From: Oscillospiraceae bacterium
GTDB taxonomy: Bacteria > Bacillota > Clostridia > Oscillospirales > Oscillospiraceae
Length of the DNA: 50,177 nt
Direction of reading: 5' to 3'
Assembly: GCA_017624915.1 (NCBI GenBank)
Contig: JAGAMC010000014.1
Coordinates: forward strand, 1 to 50,177
Part shown: one piece after another, positions 9,015 to 16,710 of the stretch
How positions within the stretch are numbered: the first letter of the stretch is position 1
Layout of the letters: each line of letters starts with the position of its first letter
Program-made: the position numbers and the translations under genes
The notes under the pieces: generated by a model
What the model was told of the DNA's origin: nothing
Seen by the model: the letters and a program-made list of their open reading frames with translations, nothing else
The model's database searches: none

Positions 9015-9043
9015 TTGCATCTTTGCGTTGAATCTGCTATATT
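9015..9043 (+). promoter_or_regulatory. Promoter of the unknown gene-cstA operon
   Basis: TTGCAT (9015-9020), 17 bases, TATATT (9038-9043). It leaves a leader of about 90 bases with no evident hairpin. Confidence 0.72.
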
Positions 9044-9139
9044 ATAACTATCTATGGTCCATCAAGTTTTCTTCCCGCTGCGATGTCCAGGCCCGGTCTC
9101 GCGGCACATCTCAAGCGCACACGCAAAAGGAGGTTCGTT

Positions 9140-9682
9140 GTGTCCCTGACTTATGAAGAACTGACTCAGGCCCTTCTGAAATCTTACGAGGCCTATTACG
9201 ACATTGCTCAGGTAAACGACGGCTCTCCCCTGCTGGCCACCTGCGACTTCCACTCCACCAGCGAGCGGTATGTGCTTGTAAAACGGGCCAAGCTCTGGGC
9301 CGCGGAGACAAATGAATACGTATTTATCTTTCACGTGCCCCAACTGACTATGGACTCACTCGCCCAATGCCGTGAACTGGCTCTGGAGCAGGGTATGGCA
9401 AAGGTCCATCCCCATCCTGAGCATATGTATTCCTATATCACGGCCATTCTCCTGTGCGATTCGGCTCAGCCCGACGCGCTGGAGCTGTTGGAGCGGTATA
9501 AAAAGTCCGCTAACTTCAAGCTATCACTCCATGGATGGATGGAGTATCGCATAGCTGCGGTGGATCTCTCCACCGCCGAGGTCTATGCCAACCGCAAGGG
9601 TGCTGATGTCAAAAAGTCCCTTTGCCGCGTCATCGACTTCGAAACAAAAAGAAAATCTGGAGAGGAGAAAAAATCTGTATGA
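9140..9682 (+). CDS. Conserved-looking unknown protein coupled to cstA
   Basis: I do not recognise this 180-residue soluble protein. The start is taken as GTG 9140 (VSLTYEELTQALLKSYEAYYDI) because AAAAGGAGG lies six bases upstream; the longer frame from 9083 starts inside the leader. The protein is mixed alpha/beta and rich in Tyr, Leu and charged residues, with no membrane segment, and ends in a Lys-rich tail (FETKRKSGEEKKSV). The stop overlaps the cstA start by four bases (ATGA), so a role with the transporter is likely: a cytosolic regulator or stability factor. No known domain or catalytic motif stands out. Confidence 0.8.
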   Translation: MSLTYEELTQALLKSYEAYYDIAQVNDGSPLLATCDFHSTSERYVLVKRAKLWAAETNEYVFIFHVPQLTMDSLAQCRELALEQGMAKVHPHPEHMYSYITAILLCDSAQPDALELLERYKKSANFKLSLHGWMEYRIAAVDLSTAEVYANRKGADVKKSLCRVIDFETKRKSGEEKKSV

Positions 9683-11442
9683 ACATGTTGCTCGTTTTCG
9701 TGATTGGCTGCGCTGTTCTGATCGCCGGTTATATCCTGTACGGCGGCTGGCTGGCCAAGACCTGGGGCGTTGACAACTCCCGTCCCACCCCCGCCCATGA
9801 GCTGGAGGACGGCATGGACTACGTCCCTGCCAAGGCTCCCGTTCTGATGGGTCACCACTTTTCTTCCATCGCCGGCGCCGGCCCCATCAACGGCCCCATT
9901 CAGGCCGCTGTTTTTGGTTGGCTGCCCGTCGTGCTGTGGGTCCTGATCGGTGGTATCTTCTTTGGTGCCGTGCATGACTACGGCTCCCTGTTTGCTTCTA
10001 TCCGTCACAAGGGCCAGTCCATTGGCGAGGTCATCAATGCCAACATCGGCAGCCGCGCCAAGAAGCTGTTTATCATCTTCTCTTACCTGACCCTGATCCT
10101 GGTCGTCGCAGCTTTTGCCTCCATCGTGGCCGGCACGTTCCAGGCTACCATCAAAGAAGGCGTTGTCGATGCGGCTGCTTCCGCTACCAACGCTTCCGTG
10201 GCGATGGTCTCCATCCTGTTCATCGTCATGGCCATCATTTTTGGTTGGTTCGTGTACCGCAAGGGTGCTCCCATCGGTATCGCCAGCATCATTGGCGTCA
10301 TTGGTATCATCGCCGTTCTGGCTATCGGTATGAAATGGCATCCCGTTTATCTGAGCAACACCGCCTGGATGTGGATCATTGGCGCTTACATCCTGGTTGC
10401 TTCCGTGGCTCCCGTGTGGATCCTGCTGCAGCCCCGCGACTATCTGTCCTCCTTCCTGCTGTACGGCATGATGATCATCGCGGCTGTCGGTGTTCTCGGT
10501 GCTTCCTTCTCTGGACACGCCGTCACCTCCATGCCTGCTTTCACCGGTTGGACTGATACCATGACTGTTAACGCCAACACCGGTGCTCCCGCTTCCCTGG
10601 GCAGCCTGTTCCCCGCCCTGTTCATCACCATCGCCTGCGGCGCCATCTCCGGCTTCCACAGCCTGGTTGGCTCCGGCACATCTTCCAAGCAGCTGGACAA
10701 GGAGTCCGATGCCAAGCCCATCGCTTACGGCGGCATGCTGATCGAGTGTGCTCTGGCTCTGGTTTCCCTGTGTGCGGTCGCTTTCGTGTGGGATCGTTAC
10801 AGCCTGGAGTTCGGCGCTGAGGGCTTCCTGCGCGCCCCCACTGCTGTTTTTGCCACCGGTCTGTCTGAGATGGTCGCCACCATCCCCTTCCTGGCCAGCG
10901 CGAAGAGCACTCTGTACACCCTGCTGATCCTGACCGTTTCCGTGTTCTGCCTGACCTCTCTGGACACCGCCACTCGTCTGGCCCGCTACATGTTCCAGGA
11001 GTTCTGGCTCAAGCCCGGCGAGACCTATAAGGACGTCAAGGGCTTCAAGGCTATCCTGTGCAAGCCCATCGTTGCCACCGCCATCACCGTGGTTTTGGGC
11101 GTTGGCCTTGGTATGGGCGGCTACTCCACCATTTGGCCCCTGTTCGGTGCTGCCAACCAGCTGCTGGCCGCTCTGGCTCTGCTGGCCGTCTGTGCCTGGC
11201 TGGGCAACATCGGCAAGAACAACAAGATGTTCTACCTGCCCATGGCTTTTATGCTGGTGGTCACTCTGATTTCTCTTGCCCAGACCGCTATAGCCAAGAT
11301 CAATGCCATCATGGCTTCCGGTGCTACTACCGCTCCCGTGGTGCAGCTGGTTCTGGCTGTCGTGCTGTTCGTGCTGGCCATCGTGCTGGCCGTCGAGGGC
11401 TGCATCACCATCTTCGGCAAGAAGAAGGCCGCTGCCAAGTAA
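9679..11442 (+). CDS. cstA: CstA-family carbon starvation transporter
   Basis: Membrane carrier of the CstA/BtsT family; characterised members move peptides or pyruvate, and the substrate here is not readable. The 587-residue protein has about 15 hydrophobic segments and the family hallmark HHFSSIAGAGPINGPI near residue 57. It is shorter than E. coli CstA (about 700), as is usual in Clostridia. The ATG at 9679 lies in the stop of the upstream unknown gene with AGGAG ahead of it. Translational coupling and a following terminator define a two-gene operon. The codon choice is highly biased (many CTG, GCT, GGT), suggesting high expression. Confidence 0.93.
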   Translation: MNMLLVFVIGCAVLIAGYILYGGWLAKTWGVDNSRPTPAHELEDGMDYVPAKAPVLMGHHFSSIAGAGPINGPIQAAVFGWLPVVLWVLIGGIFFGAVHDYGSLFASIRHKGQSIGEVINANIGSRAKKLFIIFSYLTLILVVAAFASIVAGTFQATIKEGVVDAAASATNASVAMVSILFIVMAIIFGWFVYRKGAPIGIASIIGVIGIIAVLAIGMKWHPVYLSNTAWMWIIGAYILVASVAPVWILLQPRDYLSSFLLYGMMIIAAVGVLGASFSGHAVTSMPAFTGWTDTMTVNANTGAPASLGSLFPALFITIACGAISGFHSLVGSGTSSKQLDKESDAKPIAYGGMLIECALALVSLCAVAFVWDRYSLEFGAEGFLRAPTAVFATGLSEMVATIPFLASAKSTLYTLLILTVSVFCLTSLDTATRLARYMFQEFWLKPGETYKDVKGFKAILCKPIVATAITVVLGVGLGMGGYSTIWPLFGAANQLLAALALLAVCAWLGNIGKNNKMFYLPMAFMLVVTLISLAQTAIAKINAIMASGATTAPVVQLVLAVVLFVLAIVLAVEGCITIFGKKKAAAK

Positions 11443-11464
11443 TTTTCCATCCATCCATCCGATC

Positions 11465-11499
11465 ATGTGCCGCAGTCCATTTGGACTGCGGCACATTTT
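11465..11499 (+). terminator. Terminator of the cstA operon
   Basis: ATGTGCCGCAGTCC (11465-11478) and its exact complement (11483-11496) flank ATTT, with TTTC following. Confidence 0.9.
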
Positions 11500-11545
11500 C
11501 TTGTGCGGATAAAGAAATCTTTATCTGCTGTTTTCTTTGATTTGG

Positions 11546-11574
11546 TTGCAACTTCCCTGCTTTTCAGGTAAAAT
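11546..11574 (+). promoter_or_regulatory. Promoter of the DUF1538-PII operon
   Basis: TTGCAA (11546-11551), 17 bases, TAAAAT (11569-11574), ending about 43 bases before the start codon. Confidence 0.75.
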
Positions 11575-11616
11575 TATGGTTGGAATCGCTTTTGTGCACA
11601 GGAGGTGCTGCCCCAC

Positions 11617-13149
11617 ATGAATCAGGTGCTCCGGGAAAAGATCAACGAGGCTTTGTCCTCCGTCCTTCCCATTACATTTATCATAATGCTGCTCAGCGTC
11701 ACCATCGCCCCCATGCCCCTTGACATGCTGGTGCTGTTTTTGGTGGGCACGGTGCTGTTGATCCTTGGTACAGGCCTGTTCTCTCTGGGCACGGATCTTG
11801 CCATGTCCCCCATGGGCGAGGGCATCGGCGCTCAGCTGCCCAAAACAAAAAACGTCTGGGTCGTATGCGCCGTCACGTTCATTATCGGTCTGCTGATCAC
11901 CATGGCAGAGCCCGATCTGCAGGTGCTGGCCGATCAGGTCCCCTCCATCCCCAGCTCCGTTCTTGTTTTGACGGTCGCGCTGGGCGTAGGCTCCTTCTTT
12001 GTCGTCGCCATCCTGCGCACCCTGTTCCAGATCCCTCTTTCCCGGCTGCTGGTGATTTTCTATGCGGCTGTGTTCCTGCTGTCCGCCTTTGTGCCCAACG
12101 AGTTCGTCTCTGTTGCCTTTGACTCCGGCGGCGTGACCACCGGCCCTATCACCGTCCCCTTTATCATGGCGCTGGGCGTTGGCGTGGCATCGATCCGCGG
12201 CGACCGCGGCTCTCAGGACGACAGCTTCGGTCTTGTAGCCCTGTGCAGTATTGGTCCTATTCTGGCTGTTCTGATCCTTGGAATCTGCTTCAGCGGCTCC
12301 GACCCGTCCTACACCCCTATCACCCTGCCCGATGTGGCAGACACCCGCGAGGTGGCCCTTGCCTTTACCTCCTCCCTGCCCCACTACATCCGCGAGGTCA
12401 TTTCCGCCCTGCTCCCCATCCTGTTTTTCTGCGCCGTATTCCAGCTGGTTTTTCGCCGTTTCTCCAACCATCAGCTGCGCAAGATCGGCGTGGGCTTCCT
12501 GTATACCTTCACCGGCCTCGCCACCTTCCTGACCGGCGTCAACGTGGGCTTTATGCCCGCCGGCCACTACCTGGGCAGTCAGCTGGCCTCCATGGAGTAC
12601 AACTGGCTTTTGGTTCCTTTGAGTATGATCATCGGTTATTTCATTGTCACCGCCGAGCCTGCCGTTCAGGTGCTGAACAAGCAGGTGGCCACCATTACCA
12701 ACGGCGGCGTATCCCAGACTGCCATGATGCTCTCCCTGTCCGCCGGCGTGGCCATCTCCCTTGGGCTGTCCATGGTGCGCGTACTCACCGGCATCTCCAT
12801 CTACTGGCTGATCATCCCCGGATACGCAGTGGCTCTGGGCCTGACATTCTTTGTTCCCAAGATGTTCACAGGTATCGCCTTCGACTCCGGCGGCGTAGCC
12901 AGCGGCCCGCTGACCACTACATTCCTCCTCCCCTTTGCCATGGGCGCCTGCGAGACTTTGGGAGGCAATATCCTGACCGACGCCTTCGGCATCGTCTCCA
13001 TGGTCGCAATGACCCCGCTGATCACCATTCAGCTGCTCGGCCTGATCTATAAGCTGCGCAGCAAGCAGGCACAGCCCGTTTGCGTTGAGTTTGCAGAGGA
13101 CGAGGACGACGACATCATTGAAATCAAGGAGGTGGAGCACCATGAGTGA
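11617..13149 (+). CDS. Double-DUF1538 membrane protein, putative cation/H+ antiporter
   Basis: A 510-residue protein with two DUF1538 modules. Module 1 carries FDSGGVTTGPITVPF and module 2 FDSGGVASGPLTTTF; each begins with a hydrophobic segment followed by a GxxFxxGxDLA- or GxxxGHYLG-like loop. A DUF1538 pair (UmpA/UmpB) from Halomonas has been reported as a Na+(Li+,K+)/H+ antiporter, so ion exchange is the best guess. The two modules in one chain would give the two-part transporter as a single protein. The start is ATG 11617 with AGGAGG 11 bases upstream; the GTG at 11605 overlaps that site and is rejected. A short acidic tail (EDEDDD) ends the protein, overlapping the next gene by eight bases. 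Confidence 0.88.
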   Translation: MNQVLREKINEALSSVLPITFIIMLLSVTIAPMPLDMLVLFLVGTVLLILGTGLFSLGTDLAMSPMGEGIGAQLPKTKNVWVVCAVTFIIGLLITMAEPDLQVLADQVPSIPSSVLVLTVALGVGSFFVVAILRTLFQIPLSRLLVIFYAAVFLLSAFVPNEFVSVAFDSGGVTTGPITVPFIMALGVGVASIRGDRGSQDDSFGLVALCSIGPILAVLILGICFSGSDPSYTPITLPDVADTREVALAFTSSLPHYIREVISALLPILFFCAVFQLVFRRFSNHQLRKIGVGFLYTFTGLATFLTGVNVGFMPAGHYLGSQLASMEYNWLLVPLSMIIGYFIVTAEPAVQVLNKQVATITNGGVSQTAMMLSLSAGVAISLGLSMVRVLTGISIYWLIIPGYAVALGLTFFVPKMFTGIAFDSGGVASGPLTTTFLLPFAMGACETLGGNILTDAFGIVSMVAMTPLITIQLLGLIYKLRSKQAQPVCVEFAEDEDDDIIEIKEVEHHE

Positions 13150-13825
13150 GCAGACTGCTATCCACATGGTAGTTACTATCGTTGACCGGGGCAAGTGTGA
13201 AAAAGTTGTCTCAATCTGTTCCGAGGAGGGCATCCCCATCCATCTGGTCAGTCTGGGACACGGCACGGCACGCACAGAGATGCTGGACCTGCTGGGTCTG
13301 GGTGAAACAAAGAAGGACGCCATCATCTCCTTTGTTCCCGAGTATGCCCTGTGCCGGCTTCTGGAGCGGCTTGCAGACCGCATGAAGATGCGCTACCCCG
13401 GTAAAGGCATCTCCTTTGCCGTTCCTCTGAGCAGCGTCAGCAGCCGCATGTACCGCACACTGACCGAGACCACGGCACCCAACGACAACGAAGAAAGGAA
13501 TGCATCCATCATGGCCTGTGAAGGAAAATACGAACTTGTCGTCGCCCTGATCAACCGGGGCTACACCGATCTTGTTATGGAGGCCGCCCGTCAGGTAGGT
13601 GCCCCCGGCGGCACGGTGCTGAACACCCGCGGACTTGGATCTGAAGATGTGGAGCAGTTCCTGGGGATCTCCATTCAGGCGGAAAAGGAAGTTGTCTTCC
13701 TGGTCACCCCCACCGAGAAGCGTCAGGACGTGATGCAGGCCATCAGCCACGAGGCCGGCCTGAAGACCCCCGCAAAGGGCATTGTCCTCTCCCTGCCTGT
13801 CAGCCACGCGATCGGACTTGCCTGA
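13142..13825 (+). CDS. Tandem PII-like signalling protein
   Basis: A 227-residue cytosolic protein made of two PII-like (ferredoxin-like fold) halves, about residues 1-110 and 125-227. PII signatures are visible as VVTIVDRGKCEKVV and GHGTARTEMLDLLGLGE in the first half and LVVALINRGYTDLV, GAPGGTVLNTRG and IVLSLPVSHAIG in the second. The Tyr-bearing T-loop of GlnB is not recognisable, so uridylylation is unlikely. It starts inside the end of the DUF1538 gene (eight-base overlap, GGAGG upstream). By analogy with GlnK-AmtB and other PII-like partners it probably gates that transporter in response to a nucleotide or ion; this is inference. Confidence 0.86.
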   Translation: MSEQTAIHMVVTIVDRGKCEKVVSICSEEGIPIHLVSLGHGTARTEMLDLLGLGETKKDAIISFVPEYALCRLLERLADRMKMRYPGKGISFAVPLSSVSSRMYRTLTETTAPNDNEERNASIMACEGKYELVVALINRGYTDLVMEAARQVGAPGGTVLNTRGLGSEDVEQFLGISIQAEKEVVFLVTPTEKRQDVMQAISHEAGLKTPAKGIVLSLPVSHAIGLA

Positions 13826-13856
13826 TTCAAACGAAGTGACAAGCACTTCGTTTGAA
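13826..13856 (+). terminator. Perfect 13-bp hairpin after the PII gene
   Basis: TTCAAACGAAGTG and its exact complement flank ACAAG immediately after the stop codon. There is no T tract, so it may stabilise or process the mRNA rather than terminate it. Confidence 0.6.
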
Positions 13857-14038
13857 ATAGTTTCGGCTCACTGCAGCGCACTCACTGCGCTCGCACGTTT
13901 GTGAGCCGAGATGAGTTTTCTCCAAGGCGCATGTCCTTGTAGAAAACAGACTGAGATTTTTCGCGCCTGTTGGCGCGAACTCTGCGAGGCTTTAAAAAAC
14001 TCTGCCACGATTGTGGCAGAGTTTTTTGTGAACCTATT
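13857..14038. repeat. Palindrome-dense intergenic segment
   Basis: I see no gene. Stacked inverted repeats are: TCGGCTCAC (13863-13871) with GTGAGCCGA (13901-13909) enclosing AGCGCA/TGCGCT (13875-13891); TTCGCGCC/GGCGCGAA (13960-13979); and AAAAAACTCTGCCAC (13994-14008) with its exact complement (14013-14027), which is a good bidirectional terminator. The density is far above the rest of the window. Confidence 0.75.
13994..14027. terminator. Bidirectional terminator
   Basis: A 15-bp perfect stem with A6 on one side and T6 on the other around GATT. It can end transcripts from the DUF1538-PII operon and readthrough from tRNA-Arg. Confidence 0.85.
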
Positions 14039-14145
14039 GTCCTTCGTTCGCCGCTCACCCTCTCAGGGTTCGAATCCCTTTGTCGTACGATGCAAAAAAC
14101 CCACCGCCCGATGGGCGATGGGTTTTTTGGTACGGCTGAAGGGAT
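14039..14145. repeat. Copy 1 of a 107-bp direct repeat containing a tRNA-Arg 3' end
   Basis: Nearly identical (about four mismatches) to 14219-14325, exactly 180 bp away. It contains a T-arm-like GGGTTCGAATCCC, the terminator hairpin AAAAAACCCA...TGGGTTTTTT, and on the minus strand the last 20-odd bases of tRNA-Arg including CCA, broken off after GGGAT. The left part is an imperfect inverted copy of the tRNA 3' end. Confidence 0.8.
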
Positions 14146-14201
14146 GCATCCGCTTCGCGTATGCCGTCCTCGCAGCACAGCTGCTTCGGACTTCGCGGCG
14201 C

Positions 14202-14222
14202 GGACATGCCACCGGCATGTCC
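14202..14222. repeat. Inverted repeat between the two 107-bp copies
   Basis: GGACATGCC and GGCATGTCC pair around ACC. It is the clearest of several stems in the 73-base unit separating the two copies (14146-14218). Confidence 0.6.
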
Positions 14223-14325
14223 TTTCTTCGCCGCTCACCCTCTCAGAGTTCGAATCCCTTTGCCGTACGATGCAAAAAACCCACCGCCCGATGGGCGATG
14301 GGTTTTTTGGTACGGCTGAAGGGAT
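14219..14325. repeat. Copy 2 of the 107-bp direct repeat, joined to intact tRNA-Arg
   Basis: Here the minus-strand part continues into a full tRNA-Arg gene. The inner hairpin (AAAAAACCCA with TGGGTTTTTT, about 14274-14308) directly follows the tRNA and serves as its terminator. It is flanked by a mirrored T-arm sequence GAGTTCGAATCCC on the plus strand. Confidence 0.8.
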
Positions 14326-14384
14326 TCGAACCCCCGACCTTTTGGTTCGTAGCCAAACACTCTATCCAACTGAGCTACAGCCGC
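14308..14384 (-). tRNA. tRNA-Arg (anticodon ACG)
   Basis: A 77-base tRNA with encoded CCA. The acceptor GCGGCTG pairs with CAGCCGT (one G-U pair). The D-arm contains AGCTCAGTTGGATAGAG. The anticodon arm is TTTGG-CTACGAA-CCAAA, giving anticodon ACG (read as ICG after A34 deamination, decoding CGU/CGC/CGA). The T-arm is GGGGGTTCGAATCCC. Its 3' end is duplicated 180 bp downstream. Confidence 0.96.
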
Positions 14385-14407
14385 ATACTGCTCTTGACAG
14401 CTAAATT

Positions 14408-14436
14408 ATAATAGCACAAACCGTTCGATATTGCAA
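14408..14436 (-). promoter_or_regulatory. Promoter of tRNA-Arg
   Basis: Minus strand TTGCAA (14436-14431), 17 bases, TATTAT (14413-14408), about 24 bases before the mature tRNA 5' end. Confidence 0.7.
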
Positions 14437-14507
14437 GCCCTAATTTCAATTTTTTTGGCTTTTTTTGAAATATTTTTTCCTACAGCCCCAAGGGCTGCGG
14501 GGAACGG

Positions 14508-14544
14508 AAAAACACCGTGCGAACAGCGTTCGCACGGTGTTTTT
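14508..14544. terminator. Terminator after gcdB
   Basis: A perfect 17-bp stem, AAAAACACCGTGCGAAC with its complement, around AGC. On the minus strand it ends in T5, closing the gcd operon 12 bases after the gcdB stop. Confidence 0.92.
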
Positions 14545-14556
14545 TACGGTTTTGGA

Positions 14557-15771
14557 TCAGCCGCCAAAGACCTTGATCATGAAACCGGCCGCAACAGCGG
14601 AGCCGATCACGCCGGCCACGTTGGGGCCCATAGCGTGCATGAGCAGGAAGTTGGAGGGGTTCTCCTTCTGGCCCACAGTCTGAGCCACACGGGCGGCCAT
14701 GGGCACGGCGGACACGCCGGCAGAGCCGATCAGAGGATTGATCTTGCCCTTGGTCAGGAAGTACAGCAGATCGCCCAGCAGCAGACCACCGGCGGTGGAC
14801 AGCAGGAAGGCGGTCAGGCCCAGCGCGATGATACCCAGAGTCTCACCGGTCAGGAACGTCGCACCGGTAGCCTTGAAGCCCACAGACAGGCCCAGAGGAA
14901 TGGTCACGATGTTGATCAGGGCATTCTGAGCGGTGTCGGACAGGCGGTCGGTCACGCCGCACTCGCGGAACAGGTTGCCCAGCATGAGCATACCGATCAG
15001 AGGAGCGGTATCGGGGATCAGCAGAACCACGAAGATAGTAACAGCGATGGGGAACACGATCTTCTCAGTCTTGGACACAGGGCGCAGCTGAGTCATCTTG
15101 ACCTGACGCATCTTCTTGGTGGTCAGCAGCTTCATAATGGGGGGCTGGATCAGGGGGATCAGTGCCATGTAGGAGTAGGCTGCGATTGCAATGGCAGGCA
15201 GCAGATTCACAGCCAGCTTGGAGGCGGTCAGGATAGCGGTAGGACCATCCGCGCCGCCGATGACGCCGATAGCGGCAGCGTCAGCGGGAGTAAAGGAAAT
15301 GGCACCGCCGGTGATGGGGCCAAGAGCCAGAGCCATCAGGAACGCGGCGAAGATACCCATCTGAGCGGCAGCGCCCAGGATCAGGGAGATGGGGTTGGCC
15401 AGCAGAGGACCAAAGTCCGTCATGGCACCAATTCCCATAAAGATAATGGACGGATAAATCGCGTACTGAACACCCTGATAGAGCGTCCACATGAAGCCCA
15501 CAGAACCGCTGTGGGTGGCCGCGTCATAGGCGGGCTCAGCAAACAGCAGGGTCAGGGGCAGGTTGGCCAGCAGCATACCAAAGGCGATGGGGACCAGCAG
15601 CAGAGGCTCGAACTTCTTGCCGATACCCATATACAGCAGCACGCAGGCCACCAGAATCATAACGGCGTTGCGCCAATCCCACCAGGCACCGGTAGCGTCA
15701 GAGGCACCGGCGAAGGCGGCAAAACCGGAACTGCCCAGGATCTTGGACATAACGGTAGTAAAGAATTCCAT
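14557..15771 (-). CDS. gcdB: Glutaconyl-CoA decarboxylase, sodium-pump beta subunit
   Basis: Integral membrane subunit that decarboxylates carboxybiotin and moves Na+ out of the cell. The 404-residue protein belongs to the OadB/GcdB/MmdB family, with about ten membrane segments and the conserved ion-path motif GGADGPTAI (the key Asp is in this motif). Sequence alone does not separate it from oxaloacetate or methylmalonyl-CoA decarboxylase beta; the adjoining gcdA, gctAB and hgdABC decide for glutaconyl-CoA. It is the last gene of the gcdC-gcdD-gcdB unit, 19 bases after gcdD. Confidence 0.93.
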   Translation of the reverse strand: MEFFTTVMSKILGSSGFAAFAGASDATGAWWDWRNAVMILVACVLLYMGIGKKFEPLLLVPIAFGMLLANLPLTLLFAEPAYDAATHSGSVGFMWTLYQGVQYAIYPSIIFMGIGAMTDFGPLLANPISLILGAAAQMGIFAAFLMALALGPITGGAISFTPADAAAIGVIGGADGPTAILTASKLAVNLLPAIAIAAYSYMALIPLIQPPIMKLLTTKKMRQVKMTQLRPVSKTEKIVFPIAVTIFVVLLIPDTAPLIGMLMLGNLFRECGVTDRLSDTAQNALINIVTIPLGLSVGFKATGATFLTGETLGIIALGLTAFLLSTAGGLLLGDLLYFLTKGKINPLIGSAGVSAVPMAARVAQTVGQKENPSNFLLMHAMGPNVAGVIGSAVAAGFMIKVFGG

Positions 15772-15790
15772 AGTCTTGTCTCCTCCCCTC

Positions 15791-16114
15791 TTAGTATCTC
15801 ATGACGCTGGTCAGACGGGTCTGGTCGGGGGTAGTACCCATCTCGGCAGCAACAGCGGCGGTGATGACGGCGATGATCTCCTCATCGTCTTCCTTCTTGG
15901 GTGCGGGGGCGGCGGCAGGAGCCGCCTTGGGTGCGGGGGCAACGGGCTTCTTGCCCTCAATGAAACCCACGACCTTGGAGATGACCATGATCATCAGAGC
16001 CAGCACAGCCAGCACGATAAACACGACCACCATACCACAGACCGCCACCATGAGCGCGTCGCCCACGCTCATCGGTGCAAAGGGGTCAAGAATGGCTTTT
16101 TCAATACTCGGCAT
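15791..16114 (-). CDS. gcdD: Glutaconyl-CoA decarboxylase delta subunit (OadG family)
   Basis: A 107-residue membrane anchor that holds the carboxyltransferase to the Na+ pump. One membrane helix ([20 protein letters not shown], about residues 22-41) is followed by an Ala/Pro/Lys linker ([18 protein letters not shown]) and a C-terminal [16 protein letters not shown] helix typical of OadG/GcdD. Its length equals the delta subunit of Acidaminococcus as I recall it. It lies 18 bases after gcdC and 19 before gcdB. Confidence 0.88.
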   Translation of the reverse strand: MPSIEKAILDPFAPMSVGDALMVAVCGMVVVFIVLAVLALMIMVISKVVGFIEGKKPVAPAPKAAPAAAPAPKKEDDEEIIAVITAAVAAEMGTTPDQTRLTSVMRY

Positions 16115-16132
16115 AGTTCAGTCCTCCTGAAA

Positions 16133-16546
16133 TCAGCCCAGGGTGACCAGAAGATCGTCGGTGTTGACAGCGGCACCCACGGTGGCGGAGACGGCCTTGA
16201 CGGTGCCGGCGCAGGGGGCGGAGACTTCGATCTCCATCTTCATGGCCTCCAGCACCACCAGCACGTCACCGGCGTTCACAGACTGACCCACAGAGCACTC
16301 CACCTTGAACACGTTGCCGGGCATGGGGCTGTTGACAGCGGTCTCACCGGCGGCCACAGCGGCAGGAGCAGCGGCGGGAGCGGGAGCGGCAGCAGGAGCG
16401 GGAGCAGCGGCGGGAGCGGCCACAGGAGCAGCAACGGGAGCAGCCACAGGAGCGGCAGCGGGAGCAGCCTTAGCGGCGGGGGCAGCGCCCTCCTTCTCCA
16501 CGGAAACGCTGTAGGTCTTACCATTGACAGTGATAACGTAATTCAT
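16133..16546 (-). CDS. gcdC: Glutaconyl-CoA decarboxylase biotin carrier subunit
   Basis: Carries CO2 on biotin from GcdA to GcdB. The 137-residue protein has an N-terminal beta segment ([20 protein letters not shown]), an Ala/Pro-only flexible linker (about 21-66) and a biotinyl domain whose EAMKMEIE motif places biotin on Lys103. The start at 16546 has GGAGAG upstream; an earlier in-frame ATG at 16609 lies in the leader. The linker is built from repeated APVA/APAA units and may vary in length among strains. Confidence 0.93.
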   Translation of the reverse strand: MNYVITVNGKTYSVSVEKEGAAPAAKAAPAAAPVAAPVAAPVAAPAAAPAPAAAPAPAAAPAAVAAGETAVNSPMPGNVFKVECSVGQSVNAGDVLVVLEAMKMEIEVSAPCAGTVKAVSATVGAAVNTDDLLVTLG

Positions 16547-16571
16547 AGTGAGTCTCTCCTTTTTTATATTT

Positions 16572-16588
16572 CCTCCGGCCTTCGGAGG
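16572..16588 (-). other. Small hairpin in the gcdC leader
   Basis: CCTCCG and CGGAGG flank GCCTT in the 5' leader between promoter and ribosome site. The stem holds an anti-ribosome-site-like CCTCC on one arm, so a role in translation is possible but unproven. Confidence 0.35.
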
Positions 16589-16618
16589 TGTCTGCAAGAT
16601 TTTTTGCAAATCGGGAAA

Positions 16619-16647
16619 ATTATACCTTCTTGTCGAAAGCTTGTCAA
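16619..16647 (-). promoter_or_regulatory. Consensus promoter of gcdC-gcdD-gcdB
   Basis: Minus strand TTGACA (16647-16642), exactly 17 bases, TATAAT (16624-16619): a perfect sigma-A promoter between hgdB and gcdC. The pump subunits can therefore be made independently of the upstream operon. Confidence 0.88.
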
Positions 16648-16710
16648 GTTAAGATACTGTAAGGGTTTTGTCAGGGGAATCCCCTCCCCTGCTATCTGCA
16701 CTTGTGTTTC

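Noticed and set aside
9583-13383. Two 600-codon minus-strand frames opposite cstA and the DUF1538 gene
   Set aside because: Antisense of GC-rich membrane genes; composition is His/Gln/Gly-heavy and implausible as protein.
14046-14095. Possible plus-strand tRNA because of GGGTTCGAATCCC
   Set aside because: There is a T-arm only. No anticodon or D-arm fits upstream, where a terminator sits.
13911-14411. Overlapping open frames through the repeat region and tRNA-Arg
   Set aside because: They run through terminator hairpins and the tRNA gene; the apparent protein repeat only reflects the DNA repeat.
16272-16500. Repeated GC-rich units that look like a minisatellite or short CRISPR
   Set aside because: They encode the Ala/Pro linker of GcdC and lack regular spacers.
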